A model generated the notes under the pieces. It did not search any database and had not been told where the DNA came from. It saw only the letters and a list, made by a program, of their open reading frames with translations. The translations under genes were made by a program, and so were the position numbers. Below are positions 1 through 8,020 of a DNA stretch of 64,000 nt, in pieces. This DNA is from Mucilaginibacter mallensis (GTDB lineage Bacteria > Bacteroidota > Bacteroidia > Sphingobacteriales > Sphingobacteriaceae), in assembly GCF_900105165.1 (NCBI RefSeq), contig NZ_LT629740.1, positions 1,922,001 through 1,986,000 of the forward strand, written 5' to 3'. How positions within the stretch are numbered: position 1 is the stretch's first letter; each line of letters starts with the position of its first letter.

Positions 1-2
1 AC

Positions 3-1961
3 CGTGTATATATGGCTTGCGGTACTTATACAAGTATTAGGTTTCCCAACGCCATACTACGGTCTGACGATAGGGGGAAAACATTTAAGCGTACCGATGT
101 GCCTTTCAGAATGGGTGGCAACGAGAACGGCAGGGGTAATGGCGAACGTATGGCTGTAGATCCAAATAACGGCAACATTATTTATATGGCAACCCGTTTG
201 GATGGCCTTTGGAAGAGTGAAGATGCCGGCGTTACATGGAATCGCGTAAATAACTTTCCTGAGGTAAAGATCCCTGTTGCTGATACTATAATTATCCCAA
301 AAGCAAGATATCACCCAAGGCCAAACGGGATGATATTTGTTGTATTCGATCCTAAAAGTAAAGCGGATAAAAAGAGTGCCAATATTTATGTAGGTATCTC
401 GCAAAAAGGAAAAGAGAATTTGTTCCGCAGTACCGATGGCGGCGCAACATGGGCTCCCATACCCGGCGAGCCTACCGACCTGATGCCAACCCATGCTATA
501 TTATCAGCCGATGGTTCATTATATATTACCTATGGTACCAATCCCGGGCCTGATGTGATGACGGATGGCGCTGTGTATAAATTTAATATAAGCAATGGGG
601 CATGGACAAACATCACCCCGCTAAAACCCCAGCCCGAAAATCAACAGGGATTTGGCTATGCTGCCGTAGCTGTTGATCCGCAGCACCCGCAAACGGTTAT
701 TGTAAGTACTTTTCATCGCTATGGTAAAGCCGGTGGCGATGATATTTTCAGGAGTTTAGATGCCGGAACTACCTGGAAACCTGTATTTACGGGTGGTGGC
801 GATGGCAAATTCGATTATACGGATGCGCCTTACGTATCACACACGCCCATACACTGGTTGTTCGATTTGGAGATTGATCCTTTCAACTCAGATCACGCCA
901 TATTTACTACAGGTTATGGCTTGCACGAAACTTTTGACCTTACCGATGTTGACAAAGGCAAACCTACCACATGGGGGACTAAAAATAAAGGCATTGAAGA
1001 AACAGTAGCCTTAGAACTATTGAGTCCGCCAAAGGGTGTTCCCTTAATATCTGCAATAGGCGATTATGGCGGCTTTGTACATAATAACCTGGATGAACCC
1101 GCACCCGAAGGCAATTTTATAAATCCTCATTTTGCTAATACCGATGGTGTAACCTGTGGCGCTCAAAACAGTGATGTAGTGGTTAGGGTAGGTGTTGGGT
1201 CATCACAGGTAGGTGGTGGCAATATCGGCTATTCGTTGGATGGCGGCAAAACATGGCAGCCGACAACAAGTGCACCGCAGCGTGGTAGCAAGGATGGCTT
1301 TATTTGCGTATCAGCATTAGGCAATACCTGGATATGGACGCCACAGCGCAGCGCACCTTATGTTACCACTGATAAAGGGGCGACATGGAAACAAATAGCA
1401 ACCCTGCCCAATAATACCCGTGTAATAGCCGATCCGCTAAACGATGCTAAATTTTATGCGATGGACCTGTTTAACGGTAAACTTTACACCAGCACCGATA
1501 ACGGCAGCACTTTTACCGAACAGGATTTTCATTTACCCAATGGCTTGCCCGATCGCGCCTCAAACCGGGGCGATATCCGCGGAGGGCAAGATCGTTTATA
1601 TGCTGCGCCGGGTAAAGAAGGTGACCTGTGGATAGCTGATTTTGACGGATTGTATCATGCCAAAAAAGGTTCGGCAGATTTTGAAAAGATAAACGGTGTT
1701 ACCGAGATACATGGTTTTGGATTTGGTAAAGCTGCCCCTAAAAGCAATTATTCGGCACTGTACTTAGCAGGCACCATAAATGGGGTGGATGGTATATTTC
1801 GTTCTGATGATAAAGGGAAAAACTGGGTGCGTATTAATGATGATATCCATCGATGGAGCCTGATTCTGCAAATTACAGGTGATCCTAAAAAATATGGACG
1901 GGTGTATGTAGGTACCCACGGCCGCGGAACTTTTTATGGCGATATCAGCCAATCAAAATAA
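3..1961 (+). CDS. GH74 xyloglucanase, 5' end outside the window
   Basis: Secreted endo-xyloglucanase or reducing-end-specific xyloglucan cellobiohydrolase of family GH74, cutting the beta-1,4-glucan backbone of xyloglucan. The protein carries repeated BNR/Asp-box motifs of the S-x-D-x-G-x-T-W type (SEDAGVTW, STDGGATW, SLDAGTTW, SLDGGKTW, TTDKGATW), as in the twin seven-bladed propellers of GH74. The stretch GNGERMAVDPNNGNIIYMATR is typical of the family. The motif AIGDYGGF (Asp codon 1062-1064) fits the catalytic acid. The frame stays open to the first bases, reading R-V-Y before the ATG at 12, and family members begin roughly 100 residues earlier. The gene is therefore truncated by the window edge, and the first catalytic Asp should lie outside. 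It lies 28 bp before a GH31 alpha-xylosidase, a classic xyloglucan pairing. Family assignment is firm; endo versus exo mode cannot be told. Confidence 0.9.
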   Translation, partial: RVYMACGTYTSIRFPNAILRSDDRGKTFKRTDVPFRMGGNENGRGNGERMAVDPNNGNIIYMATRLDGLWKSEDAGVTWNRVNNFPEVKIPVADTIIIPKARYHPRPNGMIFVVFDPKSKADKKSANIYVGISQKGKENLFRSTDGGATWAPIPGEPTDLMPTHAILSADGSLYITYGTNPGPDVMTDGAVYKFNISNGAWTNITPLKPQPENQQGFGYAAVAVDPQHPQTVIVSTFHRYGKAGGDDIFRSLDAGTTWKPVFTGGGDGKFDYTDAPYVSHTPIHWLFDLEIDPFNSDHAIFTTGYGLHETFDLTDVDKGKPTTWGTKNKGIEETVALELLSPPKGVPLISAIGDYGGFVHNNLDEPAPEGNFINPHFANTDGVTCGAQNSDVVVRVGVGSSQVGGGNIGYSLDGGKTWQPTTSAPQRGSKDGFICVSALGNTWIWTPQRSAPYVTTDKGATWKQIATLPNNTRVIADPLNDAKFYAMDLFNGKLYTSTDNGSTFTEQDFHLPNGLPDRASNRGDIRGGQDRLYAAPGKEGDLWIADFDGLYHAKKGSADFEKINGVTEIHGFGFGKAAPKSNYSALYLAGTINGVDGIFRSDDKGKNWVRINDDIHRWSLILQITGDPKKYGRVYVGTHGRGTFYGDISQSK

Positions 1962-1989
1962 ATATTCAACCAAAAAAATATAAACGTTT

Positions 1990-4401
1990 ATGTTATTTAA
2001 AAATTTACATTCCGGCCTTTGCAAAGTAGGGATATCCTTATTACTCCTTTCGTGCATGGCAAGTACCCATGCAAATGCCGCTGTCCAAAGTTTCAGTAAG
2101 GAAGCGGATGGCGTTAACTTTAAGCTGGACAAAGGTGCTCTTAAAATAAAAGTTTGCAGCGCTGATATTATCGAAGTAAAGTATACCAGGCTCAATTCTT
2201 TTCTGAATAAGGAATCATTGGTAGTTACTAATAAATGGGCCCAGCCCACTGTGTTTACCGTGGCTGATGCAGGTAATAGTGTAGTTATAACCACATCAAA
2301 ACTAAAAGTGGTTGTAGATAAAGCAACCAACGCCATCAGCTATTTAACCAAAGCAGGACAAGTAATAACTGCCGAAGATAAAACGGATAACAAAACCATG
2401 CAGGCTGTTACCATCGCAGGCATCAATACTTATAACTGTTCAACACAGTTTGTTTCTCCGGCTGATGAAGGTTTGTTTGGTTTAGGCTGCCACCCGCTGG
2501 ATTCATTATCCATAAATTACAAAGGACGTAACCAGGAAATGCTGATCAAATACATGACTGGCGCAATCCCGGTTCTGTTATCAACCAAGGGATTCGGATT
2601 GATGTGGGACAATTATGCCGCCTCAAACTTTTATGGTGCCGAAGCCGGTAATACCAAGTTCAAATATGTATCAGAAAGTGGTAAACAGGTTGATTATTAT
2701 TTTTTCTACGGTCCAAGTTTCGATCATATCATCGACCTGTACCGCATAACTACAGGTAAGGCACCGATGTTTCCTAAATGGGCATTCGGTTTATTCCAGT
2801 CGCAGGATAGATATATGAGCCAGGATGAGATCATCTCCGTTAAGAATAACTATCGTAATAATCATATCCCGGTTGATGTAATTGTTCAGGATTGGTTTTA
2901 CTGGGATCCGTTCCCGATCGGCTCACATATCATGAACCCGACGAGATACCCAAACCCTAAAGCTATGGTTGATGAACTGCATCAATCGCATGTGCATGCC
3001 ATGATCTCCATCTGGCCGGTATTAGGTAAAGGAACACCCAATTATGCCGCATTAGAGAAAATAGGCGGTTTAACCGATATTACCTGGTTAAACTTTATGA
3101 CACATACATACGATAACTACTATGATTCTCATAATCCTGCTGCCCGCAAATTATATTGGCAGGAGGCACGTGACAGCCTGATTAAACGTTATGGCTGGGA
3201 TGCCTGGTGGGTTGACCAGTGCGAACCTGATAATACCGATCTATTGGATGCCCGCCGCCAAAGCAATTTCTATACCGGCAAAGGAATCGATTACTTTAAT
3301 ACTTATTCGTTAGAACATTCAACCGGTATTTACGAAGGCTGGCGCAAGGATATCCCGGGCAAACGTGCATTCTTCCTCATCCGCCAATCGTTTGCAGGCG
3401 AACAGCGTAACGCGGCAACCTTATGGTCGTCTGATATTACCTGTACCTTTGCATCGTACAAAAGGCAGGTGCCGCAGGGGATTAACGCCTGTGCATCAGG
3501 TATCCCGTACTGGACATCGGATATCGGTGGTTACCACCTGCATTGGGAGTCTCCGGATTGGTCGAAACCGGAATACCGTGAGCTGTTTACCCGTTGGTTC
3601 CAATTCGGCTCATTTTGCCCGGTGTTCAGGATTCATGGTAAAGGGGAGCGTGCCATATTCTCAAAAAATTGGGATGAAAAAACAAGAAATATCCTGTTAA
3701 AATACGATAAGCTGCGTTACCGTCTGTTGCCGTATATCTATTCGCTATCGGCCAAAGTAACACAGGATAATTATACCATTATGCGCTCACTGGCATTTGA
3801 TTTCAGAACTGATACCAATGTGTATAGCATCCCCGATCAGTATATGTTCGGCCCGGCATTTATGGTAAACCCGGTTACCGAGCAATTGTATAGCGGTAGC
3901 AATGCATCCGCAGGAAAAACTACCCGCAGTGTTTATTTACCGGTAACTGCAAAATGGTATGATTTCTATACCGGCCAGGTTTACAATGGCGGACAAACCA
4001 TTGCGGCCCCTGCGCCAATTGAAACCCTGCCGTTGTATGTTAAGGCAGGTTCAATTATCCCGATGGGTCCGGTAATGGAGTATGCTACGGAGAAGCCTGC
4101 CGATAAAATTGAATTAAGGATCTATCGCGGAGCAAATGGCAGCTTTGATTACTACGAGGACGAAAATGATAATTACAATTACGAACATGGAAAATACGCC
4201 ACCTTTAAACTGAATTGGAACGATAAACAACAACAGCTTACCATATCAGCCACAAAGGGTAGTTTCCCGGGTATGCTGAAACAGCATATCTTTAACATAG
4301 TAGTGGTGAAGGGCGCGCATGGTTCTGATGCAGCAGTTGCTAATAAAATTGATAAAACAGTTATTTATGCTGGTAAATCAATGGTGGTAAAGCTGTTATA
4401 A
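1990..4401 (+). CDS. GH31 alpha-xylosidase, copy 1
   Basis: Probable alpha-xylosidase removing alpha-1,6-xylose from xyloglucan oligosaccharides, exported to the periplasm or cell surface. The 803-residue protein starts with a Sec signal peptide ending near THANA. An N-terminal beta domain, the GH31 (beta/alpha)8 barrel and a C-terminal beta domain with a DUF5110-like end (YEDENDNYNYEHG) follow in order. The nucleophile is expected at Asp409 in WWVDQCEPD and the acid/base at Asp482 in the segment RQSFAGEQRNAATLWSSD. It is 28 bp downstream of GH74, so the two are probably cotranscribed. A close paralogue sits at 8021-10414. GH31 also contains alpha-glucosidases; the xylosidase call rests on GH74 context and the overall resemblance to PUL alpha-xylosidases. 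Confidence 0.88.
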   Translation: MLFKNLHSGLCKVGISLLLLSCMASTHANAAVQSFSKEADGVNFKLDKGALKIKVCSADIIEVKYTRLNSFLNKESLVVTNKWAQPTVFTVADAGNSVVITTSKLKVVVDKATNAISYLTKAGQVITAEDKTDNKTMQAVTIAGINTYNCSTQFVSPADEGLFGLGCHPLDSLSINYKGRNQEMLIKYMTGAIPVLLSTKGFGLMWDNYAASNFYGAEAGNTKFKYVSESGKQVDYYFFYGPSFDHIIDLYRITTGKAPMFPKWAFGLFQSQDRYMSQDEIISVKNNYRNNHIPVDVIVQDWFYWDPFPIGSHIMNPTRYPNPKAMVDELHQSHVHAMISIWPVLGKGTPNYAALEKIGGLTDITWLNFMTHTYDNYYDSHNPAARKLYWQEARDSLIKRYGWDAWWVDQCEPDNTDLLDARRQSNFYTGKGIDYFNTYSLEHSTGIYEGWRKDIPGKRAFFLIRQSFAGEQRNAATLWSSDITCTFASYKRQVPQGINACASGIPYWTSDIGGYHLHWESPDWSKPEYRELFTRWFQFGSFCPVFRIHGKGERAIFSKNWDEKTRNILLKYDKLRYRLLPYIYSLSAKVTQDNYTIMRSLAFDFRTDTNVYSIPDQYMFGPAFMVNPVTEQLYSGSNASAGKTTRSVYLPVTAKWYDFYTGQVYNGGQTIAAPAPIETLPLYVKAGSIIPMGPVMEYATEKPADKIELRIYRGANGSFDYYEDENDNYNYEHGKYATFKLNWNDKQQQLTISATKGSFPGMLKQHIFNIVVVKGAHGSDAAVANKIDKTVIYAGKSMVVKLL

Positions 4402-4893
4402 AAGTATTAGGATTGAACGGTCCGCATTATCGGTAAAATAGGTAGTGTTAAATTATTCAGCACAGGTCAGGAATTATTATTTGATCGTAATAGTTATGCT
4501 TTAACCATCAATTTACCAGATAATACAGCAGACCAGGTGGCCTATAGCTTTAAGATTCTTCCTGCATAAATGGATCGTATTGGTATATTTTTGTGTTTTT
4601 TGGGTGATATTTCTTATATTATTTGGTAAAATAATACTACATATGTTTATCAAACCATCCTAATTTTATCCCAATAACCAATACTGCCGGCTTTAATAAT
4701 TAAACCCGACATACTATTTAACCTGATTAACACTAATCAATTATTGATCAAACACAGTTTGTATGGTGAAATTTTACCTTTTTTGATATAATATCATCTG
4801 ATATGATGCTGGATTATATATATTGGTAAAGTTTTTTTACGGTTGAGTGTTTGGCACTCATATACCGGGATACGGACCTAAAAAACACAAAAT
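4402..4893. other. 492-bp intergenic region with a gene remnant
   Basis: This gap holds a decayed fucosidase tail (annotated separately) followed by about 320 bp of AT-rich DNA. A short inverted repeat, TGAGTG/CACTCA with a 5-base loop, lies at 4844-4860, about 35 bp before the next start codon. I see no intact gene and no convincing Bacteroidetes -7 box. Confidence 0.6.
4417..4569 (+). pseudogene. C-terminal remnant of an alpha-L-fucosidase-like (GH29-type) gene
   Basis: A 50-codon frame ends at the TAA of 4567-4569 and has no usable start codon; two in-frame stops lie directly upstream (TAG at 4408-4410 and TGA at 4414-4416). Its translation contains IGKIGSVKLFSTGQELLF and, near the end, LTINLPDN and AYSFKI. 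That pattern matches the C-terminal beta-sandwich end of GH29 alpha-L-fucosidases, which typically close with a 'V.LLG....L.....GL.I.LP.......AYVFKI' arrangement. Fucosidases belong to xyloglucan loci, so a lost fucosidase between two alpha-xylosidases is plausible. The match is from memory of the family and is short. A C-terminal domain of another beta-sandwich hydrolase is the alternative. Confidence 0.6.
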
Positions 4894-6207
4894 ATGAAAT
4901 ACCACAAAGCCTCATTAATGCTGTTGCTCTCGGTTTTATTCCTCACCAATTGCGGGAAGAAAGCAACCATAAATGATGCGGAAATTTTGCATGCAAATGA
5001 AGAGGAGCTTACAAAAGTTATTATTTATGATGTGTTTACCCCGCCGGTAGCCAGTCGTATTTATGGTTATGCTAACCTGGCCTCCTATGAAGCAATGCGC
5101 TATGCCGATCCAACATACAGTTCCCTCATCACCCAGATAAAAGGTTTTGATGCGCCACCTGTACCTGAAAAAGGAAAGATATATAACTTTACACTGGCAG
5201 CTACCAAAGCATTTTTTGTAGTAGCCCATAAAATAACCTTTTCCGTTGATACCCTGCAGGATTACGAGGATAAGATTTACCCTATGTTTAAACAAACTAT
5301 GGATGATTCTACCTATGCCCGGTCAATTGCATTTGGTGAAAAAATAGGTAAACTCATCATAAAAAGGGCAATGGTTGATAATTATCCGCAAACCCGTGGT
5401 AAACCTAAATATCTGGGCAACAACGGCCACGCCATGTGGCGCCCAACTCCTCCTGATTATTTCGATGGGGTGGAATATTGCTGGGGAACAATGGAGCCCT
5501 TTGTGATCAATTCATCCAAACAGTTTCCTTTACCGCCGCCACCGGCTTACAGCGCCGATACCAACAGCGCTTTTGTAAAGCAGGTGCAACAGGTTTATCG
5601 CTTAAATAAAAGTCTTACTAACGAACAAAAGATCATAGCCCGTTTTTGGGATGATAACCCCTTTGTGGTACAGCACAGCGGGCACATGATGTTTGCTGAT
5701 AAAAAAATAACACCCGGTGGTCATTGGATAGGCATAACTTCTATAGCCTGTAAGCAAACCCATGCCAACGTGGTAAAAGTGGCACAGGCCTACGCGCTTA
5801 CCTCTATCGCATTGTTTGATTCATTTATCTGCGGATGGGAGGCTAAATATGAATACTCTTATATTAGGCCGGTATCTCAAATAAATGAAACTATTGACCG
5901 CGAATGGCTGCCCATGCTACAGACGCCGCCTTTCCCTGAATATCCCGCCGGGCATGCTGATATCAGCGCGGCATCATCAACCGTATTAACTTATTTGTTT
6001 GGTGATAACTTCAAATTTCTGGATACAACAGAAATGCGATATATTGGCCTGCAGCGACATTTCGATTCATTTAATAAAGCCGCTGATGAAACGGCCATCA
6101 GCAGGAATTATGGTGGTATCCACTTCCTCAATAGCGTGCAAAAGGGAACATTTCAGGGGCACGAGATAGGTAATTTTATCATTCAGAAGCTTAAATTGAA
6201 AAATTAA
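4894..6207 (+). CDS. PAP2-superfamily lipoprotein, vanadium haloperoxidase-like phosphatase
   Basis: Acid phosphatase or vanadium-dependent haloperoxidase-like protein, probably anchored in the outer membrane or periplasm. A lipobox (LFLTNC, Cys20) follows a hydrophobic signal. All three PAP2 signature motifs are present: K-x6-R-P (Lys318 to Arg325-Pro326, KYEYSYIRP), a P-x-GH motif (PAGH, His354) and S-R-x5-H (Arg404 and His410, SRNYGGIH). These bind phosphate in the phosphatases and vanadate in the peroxidases. The 437-residue length fits bacterial 'vanadium-dependent haloperoxidase' annotations. Sequence alone cannot separate peroxidase from phosphatase activity. It sits with a DoxX-like gene and a DUF3298 gene between two GH31 paralogues and has no obvious role in glycan breakdown. 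Confidence 0.85.
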   Translation: MKYHKASLMLLLSVLFLTNCGKKATINDAEILHANEEELTKVIIYDVFTPPVASRIYGYANLASYEAMRYADPTYSSLITQIKGFDAPPVPEKGKIYNFTLAATKAFFVVAHKITFSVDTLQDYEDKIYPMFKQTMDDSTYARSIAFGEKIGKLIIKRAMVDNYPQTRGKPKYLGNNGHAMWRPTPPDYFDGVEYCWGTMEPFVINSSKQFPLPPPPAYSADTNSAFVKQVQQVYRLNKSLTNEQKIIARFWDDNPFVVQHSGHMMFADKKITPGGHWIGITSIACKQTHANVVKVAQAYALTSIALFDSFICGWEAKYEYSYIRPVSQINETIDREWLPMLQTPPFPEYPAGHADISAASSTVLTYLFGDNFKFLDTTEMRYIGLQRHFDSFNKAADETAISRNYGGIHFLNSVQKGTFQGHEIGNFIIQKLKLKN

Positions 6208-6214
6208 TACAATA

Positions 6215-7018
6215 ATGTTAGCAGTAGACAATAAAGTATATTACACACTTAGGGTTGCATCGGCCATGTGTTTTATTGGCCACGGAGCATTCGGTATCAT
6301 CACCAAACAGATCTGGTGTAATTATTTTGCAGTATTCGGCATTGGGCATGATCTGGCATACCACCTGATGCCTGTTCTTGGTTCGATTGATATATTGCTA
6401 GGTATAACATTATTAATATATCCAACCCGTGCAGCATTACTGTGGCTGGTAGTATGGGGTATAATTACGGCATCACTGCGCCCCTTATCGGGCGAACCGT
6501 TTGTTGAATTTATTGAACGTGCAGGCAATTTTGGTGCGCCATTAACATTGTTATTGCTGTGTGGCTTTAGTGGTAAAAGTTTAAAAGAATGGTTTACCGA
6601 TATTAAGCCCAATATAATGACCGACGAAAAAACATTGGCTACAGCTACCATATGTTTAAGGATAGTTGTGTTTCTATTATTAACCGGCCATGGATGGCTT
6701 AACCTGTTGGATAAGAAAGGAATAATGAGCCAGTATACATCACTAGGCTTTTCAAACCCGGCAAAAGTTGCATTTATTGTTGGGGTTTTTGAGATTGTTT
6801 CAGCTTGCTTAATATTGATCAAGCCGCTACGCGGGATTTTGATCGTATTACTGATATGGAAAATAGGCACCGAATTGTTCTATCCGCATTGGGAAATATT
6901 TGAATGGGTGGAGCGTGGCGGAAGTTATGGTACAATATTAGCATTGCTATTACTGTTACCGCAATCATCGCGTACAGCAAGTGATCTGCCATTAAATAAC
7001 CACGTACCCGCCGTTTAA
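6215..7018 (+). CDS. DoxX-like membrane protein with two tandem halves
   Basis: Integral inner-membrane protein of 267 residues with about eight hydrophobic segments and no signal peptide. It resembles DoxX/DoxD-like proteins, whose biochemical role is poorly defined. The protein looks like an internal duplication. FIGHGAFGI near residue 20 pairs with LTGHGWLNL near residue 150. FVEFIERAGNFGAPLTLLLL in the first half pairs with IFEWVERGGSYGTILALLLL in the second. The start codon lies 7 bp after the PAP2 gene stop, and the next gene starts 1 bp after its own stop, so the three genes form a tight operon. No specific function can be assigned. Confidence 0.7.
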   Translation: MLAVDNKVYYTLRVASAMCFIGHGAFGIITKQIWCNYFAVFGIGHDLAYHLMPVLGSIDILLGITLLIYPTRAALLWLVVWGIITASLRPLSGEPFVEFIERAGNFGAPLTLLLLCGFSGKSLKEWFTDIKPNIMTDEKTLATATICLRIVVFLLLTGHGWLNLLDKKGIMSQYTSLGFSNPAKVAFIVGVFEIVSACLILIKPLRGILIVLLIWKIGTELFYPHWEIFEWVERGGSYGTILALLLLLPQSSRTASDLPLNNHVPAV

Positions 7019-7019
7019 A

Positions 7020-7835
7020 ATGAAGTGCTTTAAAAATATTTGTTTAATGCTTATAACAGGCTGTTTTGCTGCATGTAATGCTGGTGTACAAGGCAATAAA
7101 CAACCAACAGGCACAAAAGATACCTTAACGTATTCGTATAAAACCTTTAAACAACGTGATGCGGATTGTGGTAATAGTCCGGACAGTACTTGTACCATTG
7201 TAAAAATAAACTATCCGGATTTTGACGGTAAAAAAGCATTGAATGATTCAGTTACCCACAGCTTTATTAAATTATTCGCTACAAGTTCAGGTAAAACGGA
7301 TACAGGATATAACCAGCTTGCTGATAATTTTATAGGCGTTTACAAAGCCTTTAAAAAGGATCAGCCAAAATCAACACTGATCTATCTGCTCGACGGGCAT
7401 GCTAAAGTATTAAAGCAGGATTCGACTATAACAAGGATAGAGGTATCAGGCTATTCATATCATGGCGGCCCGCATGGTATTGAGCTTACATCCTATGTAA
7501 ACTGGGACACAAAGGCAAACAAAAGCATCGCGCTAAACGATATATTCGTCGCTGGTTACCAGGATAAACTAAACCGGGTTGCCGAACGAATATTCCGTAA
7601 AAATGAGGGCCTGAAAGATACTGCTACACTAAATAACGGCCGCACCTACTTTTTCAAGGATAATAAATTCAATTTACCGGCTAACTATCTTATTACGTCC
7701 AAGGGTATACAGTTTTTGTACAATGTGTACACCATTAAGCCTTATGCTGCCGATAAAACAGAGCTGTTAGTTCCATATACAGCGATAAAAATATTACTGT
7801 TACTCAATTCAGTAGTGAAAAATTATATAAAATAG
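7020..7835 (+). CDS. DUF3298 (RsiV-like) lipoprotein
   Basis: Small exported lipoprotein of 271 residues with a candidate lipid-attachment Cys at the end of LITGCFAAC (Cys19). The central segment SYHGGPHGIELTSYVNWD followed by 'K.IALNDIF' is the characteristic signature of the DUF3298 domain, which is shared with the extracytoplasmic part of RsiV anti-sigma factors. It lacks the transmembrane segment and cytoplasmic zinc finger of an anti-sigma factor, so it is not an RsiV orthologue. The function is unknown; the family may bind cell-envelope or carbohydrate ligands. Its ATG starts 1 bp after the DoxX-like stop codon. Confidence 0.75.
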   Translation: MKCFKNICLMLITGCFAACNAGVQGNKQPTGTKDTLTYSYKTFKQRDADCGNSPDSTCTIVKINYPDFDGKKALNDSVTHSFIKLFATSSGKTDTGYNQLADNFIGVYKAFKKDQPKSTLIYLLDGHAKVLKQDSTITRIEVSGYSYHGGPHGIELTSYVNWDTKANKSIALNDIFVAGYQDKLNRVAERIFRKNEGLKDTATLNNGRTYFFKDNKFNLPANYLITSKGIQFLYNVYTIKPYAADKTELLVPYTAIKILLLLNSVVKNYIK

Positions 7836-8020
7836 CCAACCGGTTAATTTAGGAGCACTCCTGGTCCAATTATAACCATTGATATTCTTAATGGCTATAA
7901 TTCCCCTCTTATTAACATTTGTTATACTAAGTATTAACTTTTGTGGCATCTTGTTAAAGCCATTAGCAATAGTTTTACGGGCATAAATCCTGTAAACCAA
8001 TTAATACTAAATCATAATTA

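Noticed and set aside
1953..2336. 127-codon minus-strand open frame over the GH31 copy 1 start
   Set aside because: Antisense to a clear signal peptide and GH31 N terminus; composition is not protein-like.
4621..4640. ATTTGGTAAAATAATACTAC, with a similar word at 34396-34420, as a shared regulator site
   Set aside because: Only two loose matches in AT-rich DNA; the similarity is too weak to separate from chance.
4844..4860. TGAGTG/CACTCA hairpin before the PAP2 gene as an operator
   Set aside because: Six-base arms are expected by chance at this density; no second copy was found.
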